The notes under the pieces were generated by a model. The model did not search any database and was not told the origin of the DNA. It saw only the letters and a list, made by a program, of their open reading frames with translations. A program made the translations under genes and the position numbers. From the NCBI GenBank assembly GCA_009784845.1, contig WQXK01000009.1, positions 1-22,149 of the forward strand: a DNA stretch of 22,149 nt. Direction: 5' to 3'. This document shows positions 13,283 through 20,524 of the stretch, piece by piece. This DNA comes from Dehalococcoidia bacterium (GTDB taxonomy: Bacteria > Chloroflexota > Dehalococcoidia > Dehalococcoidales > UBA1222). Position 1 is the stretch's first letter; each line of letters opens with the position of its first letter.

Positions 13283-14183
13283 ACCTGCGGGATTGGGTCT
13301 AAAGCTGGGTGATAATGTTGTGGTTGGAACGGTTAACGGACTGGCTTTGGGACGGGTGGTGCTGTTTACAACCAAAGATGCCGCAGAGGAGTTGGCTGAG
13401 CCCATTAAGCCTGTTCTAAGGCTGGCAAATGCAGAGGATATTGAGCGCGCAGCGCAGTTGTGCTCCAAAGAACGTGATGCGCTTGCAGAAACGAATCGTT
13501 TGGTGGGAGAGATCAATCTGCCTATGAAGCTTATTTCCGCCGAGTATAACCTGGATGCCTCGCATTTGGTGGTTTTTTTCAGCGCTGACGGACGCGTAGA
13601 TTTTCGTGATTTGGTGCGTGAGCTAAGCCGTAGCCTAAAAGTGCGTGTTGAGTTGCGCCAAATAGGACCGCGCGATGAGACCAAATTGCTGGGTGGCTTC
13701 GGCAGATGCGGACGTGAACACTGCTGCACTGCTTTTTTGGATGAGTTTTCGCCGGTCTCCATCAAGATGGCTAAAATACAGGATTTGCCGCTTAACCCTA
13801 TGAAGATCTCGGGAGTGTGCGGGCGTTTGCTTTGTTGTCTTGGTTATGAATGCGAACAATATCGTGCGCTTAAGGAAAGGATGCCGTCCAATGGGCAGCG
13901 CGTCATGACCGATACAGGTAATGGCGTTGTGGTGGGGCAGAACACTCTGGAAGAGAAGGTTCTGGTGGAGTATGAAACAGGAGTGCGCATTGAGCTGCCT
14001 GCCTCAAAGGTTAAAATACTGGAACCCCGCCCGTCTGCAAAAGGCGCACCACAAGCATCCCGCTCTATGGCGGCACCTGCCTCACAGCCTGCCGGAGGTG
14101 AGACGCCCGGCGCTTTGAGTGAAGCGAACAATGCGCAAAACGGCGAAACGACAAAAGAGGTTCCCCAAAACGAATCTGCATAA
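13227..14183 (+). CDS. ricT: PSP1-domain protein RicT (YaaT)
   Basis: 318 residues; ATG at 13227 with AGAGG 6 bases upstream (a GTG codon lies immediately before). The PSP1 domain carries the family's cysteine pattern: GGFGRCGREHCC (Cys161, 166, 167) and ISGVCGRLLCC (Cys198, 203, 204) plus Cys209, with the hallmark FSPVSIKMAK between. In Bacillus RicT joins RicA and RicF in an Fe-S-bearing complex that guides RNase Y in mRNA maturation and affects sporulation and biofilm signalling; partners are not in this window. The last ~60 residues are Ala/Pro/Glu-rich and probably disordered. The gene commonly follows holB, as here, and overlaps it by 56 bases. It ends the plus-strand operon and faces the zinc-ribbon gene. 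Confidence 0.93.
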   Translation: MLEIVGVRFRKNSKIYHFEPAGLGLKLGDNVVVGTVNGLALGRVVLFTTKDAAEELAEPIKPVLRLANAEDIERAAQLCSKERDALAETNRLVGEINLPMKLISAEYNLDASHLVVFFSADGRVDFRDLVRELSRSLKVRVELRQIGPRDETKLLGGFGRCGREHCCTAFLDEFSPVSIKMAKIQDLPLNPMKISGVCGRLLCCLGYECEQYRALKERMPSNGQRVMTDTGNGVVVGQNTLEEKVLVEYETGVRIELPASKVKILEPRPSAKGAPQASRSMAAPASQPAGGETPGALSEANNAQNGETTKEVPQNESA

Positions 14184-14192
14184 AATAATAGC

Positions 14193-14254
14193 TTGCCTGC
14201 GGCGTGTTGCATCTGATTCTGCATTTTCGCAAATGCGGCGGCACGCCACGGCAA
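14193..14254. terminator. Nested hairpin filling the convergent gap (candidate bidirectional terminator)
   Basis: Three nested stems occupy the whole space between the stop of ricT and that of the zinc-ribbon gene: TTGCC (14193-14197)/GGCAA (14250-14254), GGCGTG (14201-14206)/CACGCC (14242-14247), GCATTT (14221-14226)/AAATGC (14231-14236) with a TCGC loop. There is no T-run, so it is not a textbook intrinsic terminator; it may act with Rho or protect 3' ends. Confidence 0.45.
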
Positions 14255-14256
14255 CT

Positions 14257-14484
14257 TTAGACTTGGGGTTCCTGAAAACTTTCAATGGTTTGCCTGATGT
14301 TGGCAAATGAGTCATCTACTGCCTGAGTTTCGGCTGCGCTTGGTGCCTCATCGGGTCTTAGGTTGATGTTTTTGTGGCATCCTGGGCAAGGGATGCTTTC
14401 CTGTCGCTTGATCTGGCTGAGTTTTACCTCCAACTCGGCATCACATTCCGGACAGTGAATTTCAATCTCAAAATCTTCAAACAA
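14257..14484 (-). CDS. Small zinc-ribbon protein
   Basis: 75 residues, starting at a TTG with AAAGGA about 9 bases upstream; the nearby ATG (14487-14489) is out of frame and gives a short dead end. Residues 11-14 (CPEC) and 33-36 (CPGC) form a four-cysteine zinc ribbon; the rest is acidic and helical (AVDDSFANIRQTIESF). It begins 11 bases after the stop of the two-AAA+ loader gene and is probably co-transcribed as the last gene of the rplI-dnaB operon. Function unknown; a nucleic-acid or partner-binding role is only an inference from the fold. The TTG start may keep its level low. Confidence 0.7.
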   Translation of the reverse strand: MFEDFEIEIHCPECDAELEVKLSQIKRQESIPCPGCHKNINLRPDEAPSAAETQAVDDSFANIRQTIESFQEPQV

Positions 14485-14495
14485 TGCATTATCCT

Positions 14496-15908
14496 TTATT
14501 TTGAACGTTCGGAGTTTCGGTGTTTCTGATAGGGTTGTTTTGCGGGCACCGATGACACCATACTTGTGCGGAAGTCAGGTGCTGTTATGTTGAAAGGGGT
14601 ACTCATTTTCGGGTCAGCCAGGCGCGAGCCGATACGGCTTTCGATTTCCTCCAGCCGCATGTTAGTGGTGATTACCATGGGTAATTGTGCGTTGTAGCGG
14701 TAGTTGATTATTTGGTACAGCTTTTCTTTTTCCCAGGGGGTGGCATTCTGCGCCCCGAAATCATCCAGCACCAGCAGTGGGGTCGTCTTTATATTCTCAA
14801 AAAGCCGGTCGTAAGAAGTTTTGCTCTCCGGCGAGAAAGTGGAGCGCAATTGGTCCAAAAACTCCGGCACTACCACAAACTGCGCCGCCTGTTGGGCCTG
14901 AAAGCGGAAATTTACGATGGCTGCTGCAAGGTGCGTTTTACCGCAGCCGGTTCCTCCCTGGAATATTACCCAGCCGTCGGGTGCCTTGGCAAAACCAAGC
15001 GCCAGATCATAAGCGTGCGATAGATTATCCTGCTGCTCCTGCGGTAAGTTGATGCGGCGGTGGTCAAAAGTCGCAAAAGTCATATTTTTTTGCAGTTCCA
15101 GCCCTTCTCTCCAGCGGTAATCAGCTACATTGATATCATCATCCAATGAGAACAACTGGCATAACGTTTCGTTTTTCAGACGGCTGCGCAAACGCATTTC
15201 CATCTGATCCGGTGTGATTTCAGATGTTATGACGGTAGGTAGTTCGTAGTTGAAGCGGTGCGTCAAAAGCTGATCTAGTTTTTCCTGCGCCCAAGGAGTG
15301 GTGGCTTGTACTCCCAAATCATCCAAAATCAGGAGCGGCGCATTGCGCACCTGATCGAACAAACGGTCATATGTTTGCGTGCTGTCAGGGCTGAAAGCCG
15401 AGCGTAAGTGATCCAGCAAATCGGCGGCGGTGATGAAAAATACCACAGAGTCGCATGATATACGCTCGCTTGCAATCGCCGCGGCCAGGTGTGTTTTGCC
15501 GCTTCCCACAGCACCGATGAATACCAGCCAGCCGGATGGTGCTGCTGCGAACTTTTTGGCTGCCGTGAAGGCGGCGCCGAAACGCTGTTGCAGTCGGGCA
15601 TCTCCGCTGCATCCATATGGCGCGAGCTTGTCGAAAGAAACACTTCTCAGAGCACCTAGGTTTGCATAGGTTTCCAGTTGTTTGCGGTGCCTGTCAGTGC
15701 CTTGATTTTGCATGCACTGGCATGGAATAGCACTGCTGTAATTTGTTTTGCCGTCAGCAAACAGGGGATAAACGAAGCCGGCACCATTGCAGATGGTGCA
15801 GACGTTTTCAGTGTGCGACTGTTTTTTAGCGGTGTATAAGGTGTCCGTATTGACCTCGGATATACCAGTCGGGGTCTTCTTGGGAAGCATTTTGCCTATA
15901 TGTTCCAT
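14496..15908 (-). CDS. DnaC/DnaI-type helicase loader with two tandem AAA+ domains
   Basis: 470 residues from the ATG at 15908 (AAGG about 9 bases upstream). A second possible start is at 15890; the frame stays open to 16034 inside the upstream gene. The N-terminus has Cys37, 40, 63 and 65 (CTIC ... CQC), a zinc site like that of DnaI/DnaC-type loaders. Two AAA+ modules follow: Walker A GAVGSGKT (122-129) with Walker B LLILDD (192-197), and GGTGCGKT (318-325) with LLVLDD (378-383). Each ends with an Arg-rich box (RLRSRL 239-244, RIGSRL 425-430). Normal loaders have one module and 240-330 residues. Both modules keep intact ATP sites, so this looks like a functional internal duplication. It overlaps the DnaD-like gene by 83 bases and sits two genes from dnaB, supporting a role in loading DnaB at the origin or at restart sites. 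IstB-type transposition helpers are similar but no transposase is near. Confidence 0.85.
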   Translation of the reverse strand: MEHIGKMLPKKTPTGISEVNTDTLYTAKKQSHTENVCTICNGAGFVYPLFADGKTNYSSAIPCQCMQNQGTDRHRKQLETYANLGALRSVSFDKLAPYGCSGDARLQQRFGAAFTAAKKFAAAPSGWLVFIGAVGSGKTHLAAAIASERISCDSVVFFITAADLLDHLRSAFSPDSTQTYDRLFDQVRNAPLLILDDLGVQATTPWAQEKLDQLLTHRFNYELPTVITSEITPDQMEMRLRSRLKNETLCQLFSLDDDINVADYRWREGLELQKNMTFATFDHRRINLPQEQQDNLSHAYDLALGFAKAPDGWVIFQGGTGCGKTHLAAAIVNFRFQAQQAAQFVVVPEFLDQLRSTFSPESKTSYDRLFENIKTTPLLVLDDFGAQNATPWEKEKLYQIINYRYNAQLPMVITTNMRLEEIESRIGSRLADPKMSTPFNITAPDFRTSMVSSVPAKQPYQKHRNSERSK

Positions 15909-16533
15909 CTTTTTTACCTTCGCTGCTCCAGCGTTCCAGTATACGTGAAATATAGCGCCAGTTGCGCTTGTTGGCATAAACCGCCTCGCGCAAGGCATCG
16001 CGGAGCCATTCCTCTGAATACTGCGCCTGCGCATCCTTTAACTCTTCGGCGATCATAGGTGTCAGCATGCCGATATTTTCTTCATAGAGGCTGAAAATGT
16101 CCGGCTGCTTTGCTGGAATAAAAGCCGGTCTTACAGCTTCAATTTTGGGCAGTTTGAGGTCTCCGTTGCGTATTTTCTCAACCGCCCGGCGGTCATTCGG
16201 TGTGTTTAGAAAGTACAAATGCTCGCATGCGTTTTCTTTTGTGGTCTCTATACGGATGACGACACCGCGTTTTACGGCTGATGCCAAAGAGTCCTCAAGC
16301 GTCTCGGCAGCGGACTTACCCGTGCTTTGCATGCCGGCAAGTAGTGAGGCGTTTGAGAAAAGCTCACTCTGGCTGACGTATCGCAGGCTACCTTTTTTTG
16401 AGTAGATTGCCTGAAAAATGAAAAGTGCGCACTTCAGTTCGTTTGCATCCATATCCGGCATGAGCAAACTCAGAAAGAGGTTTGGAATGGGTGTGCACTG
16501 CATATTGGCAGGGAATCCGTCAAAGTTTTTCAT
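15826..16533 (-). CDS. DnaD-domain replication initiation protein
   Basis: 235 residues. The C-terminal part (about 146-206) fits the DnaB_2/DnaD fold: SLYEENIGMLTPMIAEEL, a helical middle, then NWRYISRILERW, the conserved end of this domain. The N-terminal ~110 residues resemble a winged helix (VSQSELFSNASLL, EDSLASAVKRGVVI). DnaD-type proteins remodel DNA and recruit the helicase loader in Firmicutes. The start codon overlaps the dnaB stop (ATGA) and has no clear ribosome site, so translation is probably coupled; Met11 is an alternative start. The 3' end overlaps the loader gene by up to 83 bases, another coupling sign. The tail (EDPDWYIRGQYGHLIHR) follows a polar linker. Confidence 0.87.
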   Translation of the reverse strand: MKNFDGFPANMQCTPIPNLFLSLLMPDMDANELKCALFIFQAIYSKKGSLRYVSQSELFSNASLLAGMQSTGKSAAETLEDSLASAVKRGVVIRIETTKENACEHLYFLNTPNDRRAVEKIRNGDLKLPKIEAVRPAFIPAKQPDIFSLYEENIGMLTPMIAEELKDAQAQYSEEWLRDALREAVYANKRNWRYISRILERWSSEGKKDGTYRQNASQEDPDWYIRGQYGHLIHR

Positions 16534-17903
16534 GGCAGTTGCGTTGTTGCATCGTGCAGATTATCAAATTTGGTAAGAGCGTTCTTAAAACGCACTTTGA
16601 CCTGTCCGATAGGACCGTTGCGATGTTTGGCCACAATGATGTCGGCAATCTCGCGCGGATACACCTGATTCGGATGTTCGCGTTCCCACTCCTCTTCGGT
16701 TTTGTAGTATACCTCATCGCGGTAGATGAAAATCACGATGTCGGCATCTTGCTCAATGGCCCCCGATTCCCTAAGGTCTGAGAGTTGGGGTATATGGGTG
16801 GCGCGTCCTTCCACGGCACGTGAGAGCTGCGAGACAGCGATTAGCGGAACATTTAACTCGCGTGCAAGACCCTTGAGCGAACGGGTGATGTTGGATAACT
16901 CCTGTACGCGGTTTTCCGAGCGTCCTTCGCTTTGCAGCAACTGCAGGTAGTCGAGGATGATTAAGTCCAATGGCTGTTCATAGTGCAGACGGCGTGCTTT
17001 ACTGCGCATTTCAACCACCCGTACCATTGGGGAATCATCAATATATATGGAAGCCGAGGAAAGCTTGCCATGCGCATCCATAATGGCCTGTTCTTCCTCA
17101 AAGTTGTTGCTTCCCAGCCGTATGCGTTTGGAGTTCACCTCAGCCTCTGATGCCAGCAGGCGCTGCACTAGCGACTCGTTTGACATCTCAAGGCTGAAAA
17201 TAGCCACACAGGCACCCTGGTCTATGGCAGCGTTGCGTGCGATGTTCATGGCAAGGGATGTCTTACCCATTGACGGGCGTCCGGCCAATACAATCAGGTC
17301 GGAGCGTTGCATGCCACCGAGCAATTCATCCAGTCCGTGAAAGCCTGTGTTGATGTGTGGTATGCGCTGGTAAAGACCCTCTTCCGGCTTTGGGGTTTCC
17401 TCAAAGTATTTTTCCAGAATGCTCTTGATGGACACGAAATCCAAACGTCCGCGCTCGTTGCGCAGGCGGAACAGTACGTCCTCGGCTTTGTTAAGGGTGC
17501 TGCCAGTATCTGGGTCGGCCTCATAACCCAGAGTGGAAATCTTGTCGCCGGCCGATATGAGCTGGCGCATTATTGATAGACGATAGACTATTTGGGCGTA
17601 ATGCTCAATGTCCAAGGATGTGGGTACAACGGAAATCAGGTGGTTCAGGTATGCGGCGCCGCCGATTTTATCCAGTAGCCCTTGTCGGTCCAGTTCCTGG
17701 GCTACAGTGATTTGGTCGATTGCTTCATCGCGGTGATAAATGCTCAGCACCGCCTGATATATCAGGCGGTTGGCCTCGGATAAGAAGTCGTCCGGACGCA
17801 ATAAAACAGCTACTTGATATACGCATTTGCCGTCGATTAGCAGTGAGCCGTTGACGGCCTCCTCGGCGTCTATATCGTGAGGTGGTAGATTAACGCCGGC
17901 CAT
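16530..17903 (-). CDS. dnaB: Replicative DNA helicase
   Basis: 457 residues, full length. The N-terminal domain starts LPPHDIDAEEAV (6-17), the usual DnaB opening; the RecA-like domain has Walker A GRPSMGKT (208-215), SLEMS, Walker B LIILDYLQL (314-322), and the later HIPQLSDLRESGAIEQDAD block with the DNA-loop residues. It forms the hexameric fork helicase. No intein interrupts the P-loop or other common insertion sites. Its ATG abuts the rplI stop (TAA then ATG) with GAGGA inside the rplI end. It is followed by DnaD-like and DnaC-like loader genes in one transcription unit. Confidence 0.98.
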   Translation of the reverse strand: MAGVNLPPHDIDAEEAVNGSLLIDGKCVYQVAVLLRPDDFLSEANRLIYQAVLSIYHRDEAIDQITVAQELDRQGLLDKIGGAAYLNHLISVVPTSLDIEHYAQIVYRLSIMRQLISAGDKISTLGYEADPDTGSTLNKAEDVLFRLRNERGRLDFVSIKSILEKYFEETPKPEEGLYQRIPHINTGFHGLDELLGGMQRSDLIVLAGRPSMGKTSLAMNIARNAAIDQGACVAIFSLEMSNESLVQRLLASEAEVNSKRIRLGSNNFEEEQAIMDAHGKLSSASIYIDDSPMVRVVEMRSKARRLHYEQPLDLIILDYLQLLQSEGRSENRVQELSNITRSLKGLARELNVPLIAVSQLSRAVEGRATHIPQLSDLRESGAIEQDADIVIFIYRDEVYYKTEEEWEREHPNQVYPREIADIIVAKHRNGPIGQVKVRFKNALTKFDNLHDATTQLP

Positions 17904-18356
17904 TTAGCTTTCCTCACTGCTGATGATGATTTTTACTCCGGGCGTCAGATCACTTGAAAGGCGTACGAGCGCCTCAAATGTGCCCGTATGGCGCAAAGGT
18001 TCGGTCAGTTCCACTTTGCGCTTGTCGATTTCGCTGCCAAGCAGTTTTGATAGCGCCGCGGCGATGTCACTATTCGTAATTGAGCCGTAAAGCTGCCCTT
18101 TGTTGCCTACCTTACCTTTCAGGTTAACAGTTACGTTTTCAATGCGTTGGGCCAGAACCTTTAGCTCAGCCTTGTACTCCTCCTTGCGGCGTGTCTCGGC
18201 GCGCTTTTGGGCCTCCAGATGCTGTTGAATATCAGCGTTTGCCAAAACAGCCAGCTTTTTGGGAATGAGGAAGTTGCGTGCGTACCCGTCATTCACTTCC
18301 TTGATTTCATTAGCTTTGGCAACATTGGGAACATCTTTTAGAAAAATGACTTTCAT
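17904..18356 (-). CDS. rplI: Ribosomal protein bL9
   Basis: 150 residues, full length. N-terminal rRNA-binding domain ([14 protein letters not shown]... [15 protein letters not shown]), a long connecting helix rich in Lys, Arg and Glu (about 50-75), and the C-terminal domain ([17 protein letters not shown]..., ending SSEES). bL9 binds 23S rRNA near the L1 stalk and helps reading-frame maintenance. It is first in the operon with dnaB, a common pairing in bacteria. GAGGTAA precedes the ATG by 8 bases. Confidence 0.98.
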   Translation of the reverse strand: MKVIFLKDVPNVAKANEIKEVNDGYARNFLIPKKLAVLANADIQQHLEAQKRAETRRKEEYKAELKVLAQRIENVTVNLKGKVGNKGQLYGSITNSDIAAALSKLLGSEIDKRKVELTEPLRHTGTFEALVRLSSDLTPGVKIIISSEES

Positions 18357-18389
18357 GGCAGTATTACCTCAGGAAAATATCAGCCCTAC

Positions 18390-18418
18390 ATTATAACCTA
18401 TGCTTCACCTACTGAAAA
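18390..18418 (-). promoter_or_regulatory. Promoter of the rplI-dnaB operon
   Basis: On the minus strand: TTTTCA (18413-18418), a 17-base spacer and a perfect TATAAT (18390-18395). The start would lie about 25 bases before the rplI ATG. It separates the operon from trxB, whose 3' flank shows no clear intrinsic terminator, so some read-through from trxB is possible. Confidence 0.65.
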
Positions 18419-18472
18419 CATGGCAGAGGGGCTATTTTGCTTTTTATTTTTGTAGTTTGCGGCTCTGAGAAA

Positions 18473-19411
18473 TTATCTTTCTTCAACCCATCTTTTAGCG
18501 CTTAAGGCAGCGACCGCACCATCACCTGATGCGGCGATGACTTGGCGAATTGAGTTATGGCGGATATCCCCGGCTGCAAAAATTCCGGGAATGCTGCTTT
18601 GCATATGCCCGTCCACGACAATCATACCGCCCTCGTCCAGCGCCAGCAGGTTTTTTAGATAAGCGGTATTGGGTATGATGCCTATGGAGGCAAATATGCC
18701 ATCAAGCTTAAGCTCAGAGGTTTGCCCGGTGCTTACGTTTCTAAGCAGTAGCTTTTCTACGAAATGCTCTCCTTGCACGGCTTCTGCCACAGTACTGAGG
18801 ATAAATTCAATTTTTGCCTCCGCTTTGGCGCGTTCCTGCATAATGCTTGTGGCACGCAGTTGCTCCCGTCGGTGAATGATATATACCTTGCTGGCAAATT
18901 TGGCCAGGTGCAATGCTTCATATAAGGCTGAGTTGCCGCCTCCAATAACTGCCACGGTTTTTTCGCGGTAGAAAGGCGCATCACAGGTAGCGCAGTATGA
19001 AACGCCGCGTCCGGTAAATTCCTTCTCCTCGGGGATATTCAGCCGCTGCTTATCTGACCCGCCGGCAATTATGACGGCCTTTGTCGTATATTCATCATCG
19101 GTGGTTTTTACGCCAAAGCCATACGGTGGAAGCGCCGAGATGCAGAGCACTTCTGATGCGGCTTCCTGTAAGCCGTATTTCTGCGCCTGCTCGTGCATTT
19201 TTTGTGTCAACTGCATCCCTGAAACACCTTCCGGAAATCCGGGGTAGTTATCCACTTTGTCGGCCTCGTTAATCATGCCGCCGATGAGACTTTTTTCAAT
19301 GAGTAGCGTGTTTAGGCGGTCACGTGCGGTATATATTGCGGCTGAAAGCCCTGCCGGGCCGCCTCCGATAATTACCACATCAAATTTTTGATTCGTATTT
19401 TCTTGGCTCAT
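18473..19411 (-). CDS. trxB: Thioredoxin reductase
   Basis: 312 residues from the ATG at 19411, where GAGG ends 6 bases upstream; an in-frame extension to 19492 has no site and overlaps the promoter. FAD motif GGGPAG (16-21), redox pair CATC (Cys140, Cys143) in SYCATCDAPFY, NADPH-binding GGGNSA (157-162) with HRREQLRA after it, and the C-terminal FAD block GIFAAGDIR. Transfers electrons from NADPH through FAD and the disulfide to thioredoxin. The length and motifs fit the low-molecular-weight bacterial enzyme; the HRRxxxRA motif supports NADPH rather than ferredoxin as donor. Single gene behind its own promoter. Confidence 0.96.
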   Translation of the reverse strand: MSQENTNQKFDVVIIGGGPAGLSAAIYTARDRLNTLLIEKSLIGGMINEADKVDNYPGFPEGVSGMQLTQKMHEQAQKYGLQEAASEVLCISALPPYGFGVKTTDDEYTTKAVIIAGGSDKQRLNIPEEKEFTGRGVSYCATCDAPFYREKTVAVIGGGNSALYEALHLAKFASKVYIIHRREQLRATSIMQERAKAEAKIEFILSTVAEAVQGEHFVEKLLLRNVSTGQTSELKLDGIFASIGIIPNTAYLKNLLALDEGGMIVVDGHMQSSIPGIFAAGDIRHNSIRQVIAASGDGAVAALSAKRWVEER

Positions 19412-19495
19412 TTTTGACCTCATTCGGGTTGCGTTGCGCAAATATGTGTGTCTGGCAGTGGCGACAGCGCTGTTTGGGAACTTTGCCAGCATACC

Positions 19496-19504
19496 ATTAT
19501 AACA
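19496..19504 (-). promoter_or_regulatory. Extended -10 promoter of trxB
   Basis: TGT followed by a perfect TATAAT on the minus strand, with no good -35 at 17 or 18 bases. It lies between the activator gene stop and trxB and predicts a leader of about 80 bases. Confidence 0.5.
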
Positions 19505-19565
19505 TGTCTTTTATACACGCGGGCAGGTGCGCCAATCGCTGCTCTTTGTTGTTGATGCAGAATGA

Positions 19566-20384
19566 CTAGATGCAAAATCCCTTAAATTGCGATTGTGCGT
19601 CTGGTGCGTGCTTTGCGGCTAGCAATGCTGCACCGAACGCACCCATAAGCTGCGGCGCCTGCGGGATAATCAGCTGACAATGCAACTCTTGTTGCAAAGC
19701 GCGCACAATACCGCGATTGAGAGCTAATCCTCCCTGGAATATCACAGGCGTGAGTATTTCCTTTCCCGCTGCTACGCTGTTGAGGTAGTTATGCACCAGA
19801 GTTTGGCATAAACCATATAGTATATCTTCCAGCTTGGCGCCGCTTTGCTGTTTGTGAATCATCTCGGACTCGGCGAAAACGGTACAGCGCCCTGAAAAAT
19901 GGTCCGGTGTATTTGAAAAGCAGGCAAGCTCACCAAACTTTTCCATTGTCAATCCCAGCCGTTGCGCCTGGTGGTCAAGGAAACTGCCGGTGCCGGCAGC
20001 GCAAACGGTGTTCATGCCGAAATCCAGCACCAGTCCGTCTTTGAGTACAATGATTTTGCTGTCCTGTCCGCCGATTTCAATTATGCTTCGTGCGTGCGGA
20101 AAATAGTGCAGGGTAGCTGCCGCATGAGAGGTAACCTCGTTTTTGACTATATCCGCACCAACAATGTTTCCTGCCAATTCACGGGCGCTACCGGTAACTG
20201 CCACTGATGCTACGGTTGCGTCTTGAGGGAGTTGCTGCTGAATGGTTAGCAGACCGGCTTTCACCGCCGCTTCCGGTTGCCCATGTGTTGGCAGACACGC
20301 CTGTGCAACCAGCTGGTTCTCGGTGTCAAGGAGCGCCAGTTTGGTGGAAACAGAGCCGACATCAATGCCGAGATAGTAATTCAT
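19566..20384 (-). CDS. 2-hydroxyacyl-CoA dehydratase activator (HgdC/BadF/BcrA family ATPase)
   Basis: 272 residues from the ATG at 20384 (longer in-frame reading to 20447 rejected: it adds no family-like sequence). ASKHA fold: GIDVGSVSTKLALLD near the N-terminus, IEIGGQDSK (102-110), CAAGTGSF with Cys128, GRCTVFAESEM with Cys167, and a C-terminal FQGGLALNRG block. Cys128 and Cys167 match the two cysteines by which the homodimeric activator holds one 4Fe-4S cluster (Cys127 and Cys166 in the Acidaminococcus protein, from memory). ATP hydrolysis drives a low-potential electron into a dehydratase or benzoyl-CoA-type reductase. That partner is not in the window, so the target is unknown. The oxygen-sensitive cluster supports an anaerobic lifestyle. 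The ribosome site is weak (GAG 7 bases upstream). Divergent from uvrA. Confidence 0.9.
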   Translation of the reverse strand: MNYYLGIDVGSVSTKLALLDTENQLVAQACLPTHGQPEAAVKAGLLTIQQQLPQDATVASVAVTGSARELAGNIVGADIVKNEVTSHAAATLHYFPHARSIIEIGGQDSKIIVLKDGLVLDFGMNTVCAAGTGSFLDHQAQRLGLTMEKFGELACFSNTPDHFSGRCTVFAESEMIHKQQSGAKLEDILYGLCQTLVHNYLNSVAAGKEILTPVIFQGGLALNRGIVRALQQELHCQLIIPQAPQLMGAFGAALLAAKHAPDAQSQFKGFCI

Positions 20385-20481
20385 TTTGCTCAACGAAAAA
20401 TCAACCCCAAAATTTGTCTGACAGGAGTATATACCAAGCATCCACATCCGTAAACCGAAGCTGGCGTGGATATATTTAGGT

Positions 20482-20510
20482 TTGCCCCAAAGTAAAGGCG
20501 ATGCTAAAAT
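20482..20510 (+). promoter_or_regulatory. Promoter of uvrA
   Basis: TTGCCC (20482-20487), a 17-base spacer, then TAAAAT (20505-20510) preceded by TGC (extended -10). Transcription would start roughly 8 bases before the ATG, leaving only a minimal leader with an AGG. No LexA-type box was recognised. Confidence 0.5.
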
Positions 20511-20524
20511 GTGCAGGTAAATTT

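Noticed and set aside
14496..15908. IstB-type transposition helper
   Set aside because: The AAA+ core is similar, but there is no IstA transposase or insertion-sequence end, and the neighbours are dnaB and a DnaD-type gene.
20385..20524. Promoter for the dehydratase activator near 20428
   Set aside because: A TGG-TATATA element is present on the minus strand but without a recognisable -35, too weak to list as a feature.
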